64,000 nucleotides of DNA from Parietichytrium sp. I65-24A (lineage: Eukaryota; Sar; Bigyra; Thraustochytrida; Thraustochytriidae), in contig BLSF01000001.1 of NCBI GenBank assembly GCA_012862575.1, forward strand, positions 1,116,001-1,180,000, written 5' to 3'. A program made the translations under genes and the position numbers. The number at the start of each line of letters is the position of its first letter. Position 1 is the stretch's first letter. Positions 41,512 to 51,336 of this stretch are shown here, piece after piece. The notes under the pieces are model-generated. The model was given only the letters and a program-made list of their open reading frames with translations, ran no database searches and was not told the origin of the DNA.

Positions 41512-43178
41512 TCACAAAATAAACCTCTCCAGGTCAGAACGCTGAAGGAGGTCGCCAATCTTGTCCTGGACGTTCTTCTTGCTGATAATCAAGCTCGGCA
41601 CATCGCAGTCATCCTTCTGCACAATGTTATACTTTGAACCAAGCTTTTCTGGAAATTGAATGCCAGACTTAAAAGCATCCAAAAGCTCTGGGGTGTGAAA
41701 CGAAATGTCCTCGATAACGCGCTCCATGATGGTGTGTAGCCTGCGCGCGCCGATGTTTTCAACGGTAGAGTTCATTTCTGCGGCGATGCGGGCCATCTCG
41801 CGGACTGCCTGATCTTCGAACTCAACAAGAATGCCTTCCGTGCGCAAGAGGTCGCGTTGCTGTACAATCAGGTTAGCTTCTGGCTCGGTGAGGATTCGGT
41901 AAAAGTCAGCTTCTGAGAGAGGATCGAGCTCCACACGGATCGGGAGTCGACCTTGGAGTTCCGGCAACAGGTCAGCAGGCGAAACTGTGTGAAAAGCGCC
42001 ACTTGTGATGAACAGGATGTGATTTGTGTTCACGTTTCCGTGCTTTGTGTTGACAACGGATCCCTCAATCAAAGGCAGCAGATCGCGCTGCACGCCTTCC
42101 GCGGAAGCGTCGGCAGAACTCCTGGATTCACCGTTGCTGCAAATCTTGTCAATTTCATCGATAAAAACAATCCCGTGTTGTTCTGCGAGATGAATCGCCT
42201 CGCGAGTGAGGTCGGAAGACTCCATGCGGGTTTCCAACTCCATGTCTGCAAGCACTTTGCGCGCCTCGCTGATTGGCATCTTCTTCTTCTCCTTCTTCTG
42301 TCCTCCAATCATCTTTCCGATTTGAGCGATTACCTGGTTCATGTGAACTATGGGCGAGACGACAAAACGGTCAGAGAACGGTCACACTCTCCGCTCCGCG
42401 ACAAGGTTGCAACAGTAAACTTACTAGGATTGGCCGCGCCACCACCGTCAATGGCTATCGGGATTGGCGAGCCTGGAGCAGTTGCTGGGGCATCAATAGT
42501 GATGTGATGTTTGTCCAATTCTCCGTTCTTGAGCAGATCCTGGAACGATTTTCGGGTCTCTGGGCTGCTCTTCCCAGTCAAAATGTCCAAGATCTGAGCT
42601 TCTACGACCGATTCGATGCTTGCCATTTCCTCTTCCATCTTTAGTTTCGTAGTCAACTTGATGGAGGTCTCCACGAGGTCCTGAATGATCTTGTCCACGT
42701 CGCGTCCGTGAAATCCGACTTCAGTGAATTTCGTGGCCTCCACTTTAACAAACGGCGCTTGGGAGAGCTTCGCTAGCCTTCGGCCGATCTCAGTCTTGCC
42801 GACTCCAGTGCTCCCAATCATCAAGATGTTCTTTGGGTAAACCTCTTCCCTCATTTTGTCGTCCAGCTGCAGCCTGCGCCACCTATTGCGCAGCGCGACA
42901 GCCACCGACCGCTTGGCCGATTTCTGCCCTACGATATGCTTGTCCAGCTCCGCGACGATTTCGCTCGGCTTGAGCGGGGTCTGCTTGACCTCCACTTTGA
43001 GCGGGACCTTGCTCAAAATCTTTTCCACTGCACCCATTGCCGCTCCGCCCGTGCTGTCCCCGCCTTCTCCACCGGTCTTTTCAGGCTCTTTATCCGTGGA
43101 GCTGGTACCATTCGTCGCTCCCAAAACCACTTCCAAGCGCTGCCCAGCAGCTCGAGCCGCTAATCTCCGCGTCAACAT
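41512..43178 (-). CDS. hslU: HslU (ClpY) ATPase of the HslVU protease, mitochondrial, two exons
   Basis: Joined from exon 1 (43178-42425) and exon 2 (42347-41512), 529 residues, from the first ATG (longer frame starts with TTG). The N-terminus [14 protein letters not shown] is a typical mitochondrial presequence. Then [16 protein letters not shown], Walker [10 protein letters not shown] (122-130; bacteria usually have GPTGVGKTE), [16 protein letters not shown] with the pore loop (bacterial GYVGRDVD, here GFHGRDVD), the I domain spanning the splice site, Walker [10 protein letters not shown] (313-321), sensor and GRLPIRVEL motifs, and the C-terminal ERFIL that docks into HslV. HslU unfolds proteins for the HslV peptidase. 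HslV is not in this window. Eukaryotic HslVU is known from mitochondria of several protist groups and is absent from animals and fungi as far as I know. Confidence 0.95.
42348..42424 (-). other. Intron of hslU (77 bp, phase 1)
   Basis: Donor GTAAGT, acceptor CCCATAG, possible branch site CTGAC. Splicing joins GGGAANP to [11 protein letters not shown] and keeps the HslU frame; both flanks are HslU sequence. Confidence 0.9.
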
Positions 43179-43195
43179 CTTTTCCACCAAGCTCC

Positions 43196-43256
43196 TCTCT
43201 GTTCCCTGTTTCTGTTCTCTGTTCTCTGTTCTCTGCTATCTCCTCTCTGTTCTCCC
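43196..43256. repeat. Irregular TTCTCTG repeats
   Basis: Seven-base TTCTCTG words, some perfect in tandem, starting about 20 bp upstream of the hslU ATG. Confidence 0.7.
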
Positions 43257-44602
43257 AAATTTAGCTCACGTAACGTACCGTAGCCGCCTCGTTCCGCGTA
43301 CACGAAAAGGTGTCCTCGGAGATTACGCACTTTGTTTTTTGGTCTTGTTTGCTTCTTAAGAATTCCATTTCTTTCTGGTTTTCGCGAGCCTGGCCTACAT
43401 TTGTCGGTAACTAAACTCTTAAGCATTGCATGGAGCCTAGCGGGAGCGTGGGGGTTGCTACACTGCATTGGGAAAGCACGGACGAAAGGGAGAAAAGATA
43501 AGAACGAAGGAACGAAAAAGAAGTGTGAACGGAGGGTATGTGTGTTATGGTAGTCAGAATAGAAGTGCGCAGTCGGGTTCTTCGGAAGAACCCGCCATCT
43601 TCAGAAGCCACGTGATACGTCAGGACGATTGTGGTCAGCATTGAGTAAACTTGATGGACAATAAGTGTCTAAAACCACCAGATGAGGTTCATTTGAAGCA
43701 TAAATAGTTAGGAGAACCCCGAAAAGAGAACTCCGGAGCTAGCAGAGCCAGGTCTCCCAAACTCTAGAGAGTGGGCTTATCACGAAGGTGGCTTCGTTAC
43801 TTTCAGCAATAACAGAGACGTTTGTGTGGCGGGAGGGAGTTTGTCCTCATCTTACGGAGTGCTAATCGCCGGTTATTAGCTGCGGTTGCTTGATTGATTT
43901 CGACATAGGCACAGTAAGACTTTCGAACGTTTCATTTCTTTCATTTCTTTCTCGTTTCGTAAGTTTCGTACTCAGTACCACTGTTTTCTGCTCGTCAAAA
44001 GGGGAAAATGAGCCAATTGTCGAACTTGCGAACTTGCTTTTGGTGCTTTTGGTCAGCACAGAATTCTGAACTGAAATAGTACGCAGTTATCAGTGTACTA
44101 CGTAGCACGCCGACCACTCCGACTGTCCCGGCTGCAATGCAGCCAGAGTGTTAACAGTGCCTACCGCTCGCTACAGCCTACGCACTTGCGGAACGTTTCC
44201 CAACGACCAGTTCACTGCTCCTTCGCATCATTTCGCATCTGTGAAACGCTTTTACAACGAACGCCTCTTTGTTCGCTGGTCGGAGCCGTTGCGAAGGCTA
44301 CGCGTCGCTATCTCACTCCTAACCCTTCCTTGAGACGCTGCCAGCTACTGCGAACTCTAAGAGAGCACGCTATCACTCCAGCTGAGTGAGACGAAGTGTC
44401 CTCGCTGCCGTCCAAAACTGGTACTCTTAACGTACGCCCCAAGTGCCCTCGCAATAGGCGCGAATTAAGATCGGCGCTAGCTGTACGGGTAGAAAGGGGA
44501 CGGGAGTCTTGAAAAGAAGGAAAGTGAGGAGCAACACGAGCAACAGTACAGTGGACGAGAACGGACGAAATTGAAAGCAAGGAACAAACTCCCCATACTA
44601 AA

Positions 44603-44648
44603 TACTCCATACTCCATACTCCATACTCCATACTCCATACTCCATACT
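44603..44648. repeat. 7-bp tandem repeat, 6.5 copies
   Basis: TACTCCA perfectly repeated, about 130 bp upstream of the ODA1-like ATG. Confidence 0.92.
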
Positions 44649-44779
44649 GAGAAATCTTTGGGCGATTGACGATCGTCAATTGTAGCAACTTTCGGGACAA
44701 GAGTGTGGATAGCAAGGTCGTTGTTGCCTTTTTTGTTGAGCTTTTTTATATAGATATAGTTGGAGCGGAGACCTTGAAA

Positions 44780-46708
44780 ATGAAACGCCCCAAGACGGCA
44801 GGTGCGGGAACCACTATGTGGGACCTTTCATTTCTGACGGAAGGCGCACCAGGCGTCAAGAAACAAGGCAAGTCGAAGAAGCAGAATGGCAAAGGCCAGA
44901 AACCCAGCAAGAACAACAACTCATCAAAGAATCTACCGGCAGCAATGGGGCAATCTTCAGTCGTTAAAAGGGCCACTTCCGCGAGAGCATCGGCAAAGCA
45001 GCCGGAGCGGACGCTGGAGGATAGGCAATCGGTGGTGGAAAAGCTAGCCCGGGAAGCTGACAAGTTAGAGATTCGGCTGATCAGGCAGAATCAGCAGGTG
45101 GAGGAGATTCGTGTCAAGATGGTGGAGGAGAAAAGGCAGAGAAAGCAGATGGGCGGCGTGAAAGCTCTCAAAATCTTTGAGAACAGCATTGCCAAGCAGG
45201 TGCGCATCCTTGAGAACAGACTCAACAAGCTCAACATCCGCATATGCGAGCTGGACGGGCAGAACCAGAACTACGTGGTCAAGATCAACAATCTGCGCAG
45301 GGAGCGGGTGACGTTTGAGCGGAGCTTCAAAAAACTACAAAAGGAGTTCAAGACCAAGCAAAAACAGATGGCCGAGATGCTGGAGCAGAGCAACTATTTT
45401 TACCTGGAGCGCCAGACTGCATTGCTCGAGTTGGAAAAAATCGAAGCTCAGGAGGGCCTGGAGCTCGAGGAGTATTCCAAAGAGTATTCGCATCTGGACA
45501 GTCTCGTCGCAGAGCAAGCTCAGATGTCAAGTTACGTGCAACAGTCCGCTCTTAAGAAACGAGAAAAGGATATCGTAGAGCAACTCGCAAGCGGCAAATT
45601 AGACCGCGTGGAGGAAGAAAGGCTTAAACAAAAGCTAAATCAGCTGACGGAAGGGCTACATAAGCAAGAGCAGACCATCTTCAAAACAGAAAAAAATATG
45701 CAGTCATACGAAGAAGCGTTCTCGAAGCTGTATGAGAGCGCTGGAATTCACGACATCAACGAAATAGTGCAGAGGTTCGTACGGAACGAGGACCACAATT
45801 TTGCTCTTTTTAACCATATTCAGCACATCAACAAGGACATTGAGAAAGACGAAGAACAGCTCCGCAACCTACAAGAGGAAATGTCAAAGTACAAAAAGGA
45901 GCTCTCCCGGCACGAGGGAAACAGAGAGCGGATTGTGAACGAGTTGGAAACAAAGCTGGACAGGTTGAACCAGCAGATACTCGACATTGATCACAAGGCC
46001 AGATCGAACAGTGATCAGCTGGACGCTGTGTCTCAGGGAACGGAAAATCTTTTTTTCCGTATCAACTGCGAAACTATGCAAGGTTTAGAAGGGTTCCGTC
46101 AGTTTGACAGTTTGGTAAACGGAGATGCTCAAAGCCCTTTTGGCACAAGTGGGGCAAGCCCCAAGTCCCCAATGCTATCTCCGGGGCCAAGCTCGCCACA
46201 CCTCAAGTCGCAGGGCAAGTCCACGCGGTCCTTAGCAACGAAACCTAGCTTTTCTATGGGCTCCCCCTCGAGTAAAGCTGCCCCCCGAACATCTATTACC
46301 CCGCTTGCGGTGGGTCTCGGAAACCAGGTTACCGAGCAAAATATTATGCTTTACTTGGGCGTCGTAGAGCAAAGAACAAATGAAATCATTCATATGTACC
46401 GTCAGCACTGCTCTAAGATGAGTGGCACGCTATCGTTCAAGGGCTCTGAGAAGATCTCGGCAGTGGGCCTGCCCGTCCCATCTGTGCCAATGGGCAGCAG
46501 TCAAGTGAAGGTTCACGCTCCGGCATGTCGGCCTAATGCTAAGCCTTCCAAAAAGGGAACCACTCGAAACCATATGTGGGGCGGCGAGGACGAGGATGAA
46601 GATGAGGGTGAGGTCGAGCGTCCTCTTTCCTCGCAGCAGTTGCGCGAGATGACAATGCGTGAAAATCAACCTGTGTTGCCTTCACAAGGGTCCACAAACC
46701 TCTTTTGA
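44780..46708 (+). CDS. Outer dynein arm docking complex protein, CCDC63/ODA1-like
   Basis: 642 residues from the first ATG (the longer frame starts with TTG). A Lys/Ser/Asn-rich head (1-80) is followed by long coiled coil (about 85-430). The start of the coiled coil contains GGVKALKIFENSIAKQVRILENRLNKLNIRICELDGQN, split here by family-typical spacing, and then LEQSNYFYLERQTALLELEKIEAQ; both resemble the CCDC63/CCDC114 (ODAD1)/Chlamydomonas DC2 (ODA1) family. The tail is Ser/Pro-rich with an acidic patch near residue 600. The family anchors outer dynein arms to doublet microtubules. The gene is tail-to-tail with the dynein intermediate chain DNAI2. Family assignment is from pattern recall. Confidence 0.82.
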   Translation: MKRPKTAGAGTTMWDLSFLTEGAPGVKKQGKSKKQNGKGQKPSKNNNSSKNLPAAMGQSSVVKRATSARASAKQPERTLEDRQSVVEKLAREADKLEIRLIRQNQQVEEIRVKMVEEKRQRKQMGGVKALKIFENSIAKQVRILENRLNKLNIRICELDGQNQNYVVKINNLRRERVTFERSFKKLQKEFKTKQKQMAEMLEQSNYFYLERQTALLELEKIEAQEGLELEEYSKEYSHLDSLVAEQAQMSSYVQQSALKKREKDIVEQLASGKLDRVEEERLKQKLNQLTEGLHKQEQTIFKTEKNMQSYEEAFSKLYESAGIHDINEIVQRFVRNEDHNFALFNHIQHINKDIEKDEEQLRNLQEEMSKYKKELSRHEGNRERIVNELETKLDRLNQQILDIDHKARSNSDQLDAVSQGTENLFFRINCETMQGLEGFRQFDSLVNGDAQSPFGTSGASPKSPMLSPGPSSPHLKSQGKSTRSLATKPSFSMGSPSSKAAPRTSITPLAVGLGNQVTEQNIMLYLGVVEQRTNEIIHMYRQHCSKMSGTLSFKGSEKISAVGLPVPSVPMGSSQVKVHAPACRPNAKPSKKGTTRNHMWGGEDEDEDEGEVERPLSSQQLREMTMRENQPVLPSQGSTNLF

Positions 46709-47041
46709 GGGGCTGGCATTTTCGTCTCGGCTGCAAGGCTTGGGTACTCGTGCTTATTTCTTTTTTAGTCTTTGTTCAATGAATGAAATGAAAATGAATG
46801 TGTGACACTATCTCCATACATCTCTTTTGTGTATTTACTTGCTTTCGTTACATGCCACGATTTCATATTAATAAATGATAAAACATCGCACGTGATTAGT
46901 TGCGAGCCAGATCGACAATTTCATTTTGCTGTCAAGATTGTTTTGAGAAGGAAGATGAAGATTCAAAGGGGGAAAAGAAAATGGTGGTTGAGACACAAAC
47001 TGCCGGTTATATTTTGCAACATAATGAAACTGAGGCGATCC
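46709..47041. other. Convergent 3' spacer between the two axonemal genes
   Basis: About 333 bp; nothing other than 3' flanks seen. Confidence 0.5.
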
Positions 47042-48784
47042 TTATGCCTCTTTGCGCTCTTGCACGCCGCTATCCGTCCCATTTTTTTGCACAATGTCGA
47101 GAAAGTCTTCGTCAAGCTTTTGAAGAAGCTTGGACATATCTGCGGCAGCTTGTTCGTCTGTCTCTACGGATTTCTGGGCGACCATTTGCTTGGCTTTCTG
47201 CTGTTTGCGTACTATCTCTTTGGACCTGGTCTCCAAGTTCTTTTCGCGCTTCGTTTCCCGCTCAAACATCCCCGAGATAGCCAGCTTCTCGTTACTCTGC
47301 TGGACCGCGAGCGAGTCACACACTTGCAAAAGGGACACAGTTCCGTTCTGATCTCCAACCGCCACCAGCTTGCCATTGGAGTGCACCGAGATAGAAGACA
47401 GCGGTGCATCGGAAACTTTGTGACTGTATGCAAGGTCAGATTGGCGGTAAAAGTAATCCCATACATCGACGACACCGTCGGCTCTAGTAACAAAGAATAC
47501 CCCTGGCCGGGTTGGGCTCCAGCATCCAGAAGTCAAGTATGCTGGGTGGTATTTGGTGGTGAGAATTGGGGTCTTGAGGTCTTCCATCCAGATCCTCGCG
47601 GTCCAGTCGCCAACAGTCATAAAGAACTTTGAGTGGACAGGGTTGCGCTTGATCGAATAGATCGGTCCATGGTGGCGCCCAGCCATTGTATCGTACACAG
47701 TAATACCATTGTTTGTTTTCTTGTTGCGCAGATTTACAGAGAGCACAATACCTTGCTCTGTGCCGATCAGGTACTTGCTTGGCCCAGACTCCTGCGAATA
47801 CTCCATCGAGCTTCCACCGAGCGTTACGTCTGGCACATGCGAGTGTTTCCCGGTGTTGAGCTCAATGCGGTCGAGCGGTTCGCGGAGGCGCCTGGTGTCC
47901 CACCACAGCATCTGGCCATCTGTTGAGACCGAGGCGCATAGGTTTCCGGTTTTAGAGGAGATCCAGTAGGCGTCGTACACAGGGTCGTGGTGGGAGTTTT
48001 CGATGACTGAAGTTTCACACGGCTTCGACCCGCTTCTTCGCAAGTCGAAGAAGGTAATGAGGCCGTTGTAGCAGCCCCCGACCAACTGCTCGGGGACCTT
48101 TGGGTTGTAGCGCAGGCAGCACAGTGGCGAGCTTGGCAATAGTTCCATCTCTGGGGTGTTTGGGTTGGTGACATCCCAAATATACGACTGCATCGGGAGG
48201 ACCGTGTAATCGCCCACAAAACGGGGGTCCTGAAAACTCATCACACTATACGTGACGGCGAGGCGGTTGCTGTCGGGCTGCCAGTCAATGCTCGAGGCAG
48301 TGCGGCGAATCTCACTAGGGTCTCTGAACACGGCGAGGCCCTTGGCAGATGGAGGCTCGCTGCTGTGATCTATCCAAGTGCCCTCAAAATATTCCTCGTA
48401 GATGTCGATGGTGTTGTTCTGCATGGCGGCTCGCTCGATTACTGGACCAAGGCCTTTCACGGTCTGCTTAAAGTCGTCTGTCTTTTCTACCTTTTTGCGA
48501 TACCTCGCGACGTCAGCCTTCTCCGACGGGTCAATATCTTTGGGCCAGCCCCCTTCCCGATGGGTCACGTTCATCACCTGGCTTTTGCTGACCATGGTGG
48601 CCACGGAGCTCAGCGAGATCTCGCATGTCGTGTCCAGCTCGATCGTGCACGGATTCTCGTCCACATAGGTTTCTTCCGCGGACTTGTCGCTGCCAAAGTA
48701 CTCGAGCTCATTCACGAACGTCTCCTTAAAGTACCCCGTATCGCGGCCGAACTTCTTCCGCAGCTCAATCACACTCGCCTCCAT
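47042..48784 (-). CDS. DNAI2: Axonemal outer-arm dynein intermediate chain DNAI2 (IC2/IC69)
   Basis: 580 residues, ATG start. The N-terminal part has the DNAI2 signature: HREGGWPKDIDPSE, RYRKKVEKTDDF and NNTIDIYEEYFEG, which in the family bind dynein light chains and the partner intermediate chain. A WD40 propeller covers about 165-500 (SSIDWQPDSNRLAVTY, YIWDVTNPNTPEMELLP, GLITFFDLR, MLWWDTRRL, TARIWMEDL, VVDVWDYF). A helical, Lys/Glu-rich tail closes the protein. It is a structural part of outer dynein arms, so the organism makes a motile cilium at some stage. Confidence 0.95.
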   Translation of the reverse strand: MEASVIELRKKFGRDTGYFKETFVNELEYFGSDKSAEETYVDENPCTIELDTTCEISLSSVATMVSKSQVMNVTHREGGWPKDIDPSEKADVARYRKKVEKTDDFKQTVKGLGPVIERAAMQNNTIDIYEEYFEGTWIDHSSEPPSAKGLAVFRDPSEIRRTASSIDWQPDSNRLAVTYSVMSFQDPRFVGDYTVLPMQSYIWDVTNPNTPEMELLPSSPLCCLRYNPKVPEQLVGGCYNGLITFFDLRRSGSKPCETSVIENSHHDPVYDAYWISSKTGNLCASVSTDGQMLWWDTRRLREPLDRIELNTGKHSHVPDVTLGGSSMEYSQESGPSKYLIGTEQGIVLSVNLRNKKTNNGITVYDTMAGRHHGPIYSIKRNPVHSKFFMTVGDWTARIWMEDLKTPILTTKYHPAYLTSGCWSPTRPGVFFVTRADGVVDVWDYFYRQSDLAYSHKVSDAPLSSISVHSNGKLVAVGDQNGTVSLLQVCDSLAVQQSNEKLAISGMFERETKREKNLETRSKEIVRKQQKAKQMVAQKSVETDEQAAADMSKLLQKLDEDFLDIVQKNGTDSGVQERKEA

Positions 48785-48860
48785 CTTGCCGCCGCCCGAC
48801 TTTTCGCCTCCTCAATCGCCAAATCAATCCCCACCAGCTCACGCTTCCACCACTTCGAGC

Positions 48861-48945
48861 CCAATCTCCAATCTCCAATCTCCAATCTCTAATCCCCAAT
48901 CTCCAATCTCCAGACTGCAAACTCCAAACTGCAAAATCCCGACGT
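48861..48945. repeat. 7-bp tandem repeat, about 11 degenerating copies
   Basis: CCAATCT repeats, perfect at first and drifting into GCAAACT/CCAAACT variants; about 75 bp upstream of the DNAI2 ATG. Confidence 0.85.
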
Positions 48946-49059
48946 CACTTGGCCTTTACGAAACCTGCGCTGCTCCCATCAAACACCCTTTCGCACTTGC
49001 GCACTTGCGCGCGATATGTACAGGTGTATCTATCAATTCATGCACAGAGTACGTTGCTC

Positions 49060-49060
<1 letters not shown>

Positions 49061-49110
<50 letters not shown>

Positions 49111-49125
49111 CTTTCTCTTTCTCTG
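49061..49125. repeat. CT / CTTT microsatellite
   Basis: A CTCTCT tract running into CTTT repeats. Open frames across it are low complexity and not treated as genes. Confidence 0.9.
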
Positions 49126-49471
49126 TGTGTCTTTGTCTTTTGTCGTCTTTGTCTTTGTTGGTCGGCAACGCCAATTGCTGCACTCGAAAAAGCTGTTAGT
49201 TGCCTCCTAAAGGCGCCCCGTGGCCCCTGCGACGAGGGACTTCTACCGAAGGGTGATGGAACTGGGGGTAGTGGATGCGGGCGGAGGGGGAGAGAGGGCG
49301 GATGTGGTGCGGGTGTGGGACATCGCAGATCAACCGTCGCAGGGAACGCGCTCGTTGTTCTCGTAACGGATGTTGCGGGGAAGCCGCTAGGAGCGGATAG
49401 ATGATGACGTAGTAGTAGACCTTGGGCGGGTATATAGAACTCGCAGACAGAGTTGTAGATGTGATTCTTGA

Positions 49472-49511
49472 GATTGATTGAAATCACAGTCTGATTGACT
49501 GTGAATCAATC
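49472..49511. repeat. Imperfect hairpin
   Basis: GATTGATT, five unpaired bases, CACAGTC, loop TGATT, GACTGTG, AATCAATC: two perfect arms of 7 and 8 bp with a one-sided bulge. Confidence 0.7.
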
Positions 49512-50050
49512 GATCTTGATCATTCAATCAACCAAACAATCAATCAATCAATCATTCAAAAGCTTCTAAATGTCCATCGCTTTCAATTCAAGCCGATTGA
49601 CAAAAATCGAGACCACCATTGCTTGGCTTTCCATCACCAGAAACTGAATGCAAAGGTTTCTCGACGATCCATCTCCCAATAATTACATCATCGCACAACC
49701 CAAATCAACTCATCGTGCATTCATTCATTCATTCATTCATTTACAACCATAATTCATTCTACATAAGTGGAGCTCCTGCTAAAGGGACTACGAGTAGTGC
49801 GCATCGCGTACCGCGTACCTAGTCCCGCGTACGTTTCTGCGTCCCCGAGAATACGGCCAGATATTAGCTAGCCACGTTGTCGTTGCGTTGTGTCAGGCTC
49901 GCATCGAGTCAAAAGAGAAGCGCAGGAGGCGCGAGTTGATGCGCCAGCCAGAAGGGCAGCTCCACGAAAGAAGCGCAAGGGTAGGCCTTGTCGTAGAGCC
50001 CGTGTTTACGCTCGGGCGCGGGCGACGTGGGAGCTGGACGCGAGGGAGAC

Positions 50051-50374
50051 ATGGATAGTAACGGTGGGGTGAAAGATGTCTTGATACAACGTATTGGGTT
50101 TCACCCGGCTGGGCCGGTGGCGTGGCTTTTTGCGGCGAGAGGGCTGTACAAGCTGGGAGAGTATCACTTGTGCATCGAGGCACTGTCGAACTGCCTGCGG
50201 AGCCAGAAGACTTTGAAAGAGGCGCAACACTTGCTGGGATTTTGTTTGATGCACACTGGTCAAAAGGCCGCGGCGGCTGCGGCGTTTTTAAAATCTGTCA
50301 AAATGGGAAACGAGACAGACATGCAGCCTCTGATTGAGCTTCACCTTGAGAACCCTTCGCTGAGTAGCGTCTAG
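50051..50374 (+). CDS. Small tetratricopeptide-like protein
   Basis: 107 residues from the first ATG (the longer frame starts with GTG). Two helix pairs with TPR spacing are visible: AWLFAARGLYKLGEYHLCIEALSNCL and, about 34 residues later, AQHLLGFCLMHTGQKAAAAAAFLKSV; the Gly, Ala and Tyr/Cys positions fit TPR consensus. It would be a small adaptor. I cannot name a family; it might also be the remaining exon of a longer gene, though its upstream and downstream flanks show no matching frame. Confidence 0.65.
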   Translation: MDSNGGVKDVLIQRIGFHPAGPVAWLFAARGLYKLGEYHLCIEALSNCLRSQKTLKEAQHLLGFCLMHTGQKAAAAAAFLKSVKMGNETDMQPLIELHLENPSLSSV

Positions 50375-50921
50375 CGCAAGTTCCCGCTTATCCGTTCGCC
50401 TGTCCCATACTGCCTTGTGAGATATAAACGTAAATATTGCAATTAGTTCGGATTGTCTTGCTCTCTTGTCGTTCTTGCAACCGCTCGCAACGTGCAGAAA
50501 TCGGAAGTAAAAGGAAGAGTAGAGAAAGAAAAAATAGAGCTCGAACAAGCATAATCCTCAGGGACGGGATCGTGGATGCCGGAGAGGGAAGGAGTGATTT
50601 GTGTTTGCACTTCGGGTACTGCTTTCACAAAGTCGATGAATTTCTTCCCACTTCCTCCAATTGTGGATGCCCAGAGCATTGCCGCTCTGGTCAATAAGGT
50701 TTCTGATCAAATCACCGAAACCAAACAACGGAATTTAGAAGAGGCGAAGAGTGGCAGAAGAAGAGAATGGATGGGGTGATGAATAAACATATCCTCTATG
50801 ATTGGAATTCATTTGTTTACCTCTTTGAGTATTCATGCGAACGAAAGGAACAGCCACGCACCCAGCCCGCTAGGGGCACTGCGACGACATTATACTACAG
50901 GAGTCAAGCGACGTCCACCTA
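50375..50921. other. Intergenic with a possible 67-residue open frame
   Basis: An ATG frame at 50576-50779 encodes 67 residues with a Pro-rich middle and a charged helix (LVNKVSDQITETKQRNLEEA) at the end. It could be a real small protein or exon, but no family is recognised and the opposite strand is open too. Confidence 0.3.
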
Positions 50922-51119
50922 CTAAGAAATAACGCAGCAGCCACCGCCACTGCTTGGCGCCTGATGGTATGGGTTCTCTTTGGATGGGTTCACAAGCAAG
51001 TCGCCGTCCTGGTTGTCGGTGACATATTTGACGATCCCTGCGCAAGCCTCTGAAGTTGTGCAAGCTGTCTTCTGCTTCTCTACCTCGATCTTAAACTTCT
51101 CAATGTCCTGCTCGCTCAT
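50922..51119 (-). CDS. Heterotrimeric G-protein gamma subunit
   Basis: 65 residues, ATG start. The helical N-terminus (IEKFKIEVEKQKTACTTSEAC) and the closing segment DGDLLVNPSKENPYHQ match the Ggamma-like layout, in which the xENPF motif (here KENPY) contacts Gbeta. The C-terminus GGGCCVIS is a CaaX box; Ser at the last position predicts farnesylation on the Cys of CVIS, and the preceding Cys could be palmitoylated. It should work with a Gbeta subunit at a membrane. None of the WD40 proteins in the window is a Gbeta. Length is normal for the family. Confidence 0.82.
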   Translation of the reverse strand: MSEQDIEKFKIEVEKQKTACTTSEACAGIVKYVTDNQDGDLLVNPSKENPYHQAPSSGGGCCVIS

Positions 51120-51301
51120 TTTCTCCTCCTAACGCACTCCAAAACAAATATCGTCGCGGCAAACTCGAGCAAAGCGTCCTGTCCATCGCGCACATCAACC
51201 AACAAACACCTCAACACTGTCAGAATCCGCCGCATGCCATCAACCCTCCACCTCCCCAGCCCATTTCACCCCATTCACCGCCTTTTGCTCCATTCCACAA
51301 C

Positions 51302-51336
51302 CCCCAAACCCCAAACCTCAAATCCCAAATCCCACA
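51302..51336. repeat. 7-bp tandem repeat, 5 copies
   Basis: CCCCAAA-type units (CCCCAAA, CCTCAAA, TCCCAAA), about 180 bp upstream of the Ggamma ATG. Confidence 0.8.

Larger units (their letters stand above)
43179..44779. promoter_or_regulatory. Divergent intergenic region between hslU and ODA1-like gene
   Basis: About 1.6 kb, no supported gene. TTCTCTG-type repeats lie at 43196-43256 next to hslU and the 7-bp array at 44603-44648 next to the ODA1-like gene. Confidence 0.5.
48785..50050. promoter_or_regulatory. Divergent intergenic region between DNAI2 and the TPR protein
   Basis: About 1.3 kb. It holds the 7-bp array at 48861-48945, a CT/CTTT microsatellite at 49061-49125, the hairpin at 49472-49511 and ATTC repeats at 49721-49745. 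No gene is supported. Confidence 0.5.

Noticed and set aside
44666-44779. Upstream extension of the ODA1-like frame
   Set aside because: It begins with TTG; the first ATG is at 44780. The same reasoning trimmed bL12m, DDX47, the K+ channel, the unknown protein at 36.4 kb, the phosphatase, hslU, the TPR protein, glutaredoxin and WDR18.
49016-49210. Open frames rich in Ser/Leu/Phe or Arg/Glu
   Set aside because: Translations of a CT/CTTT microsatellite.
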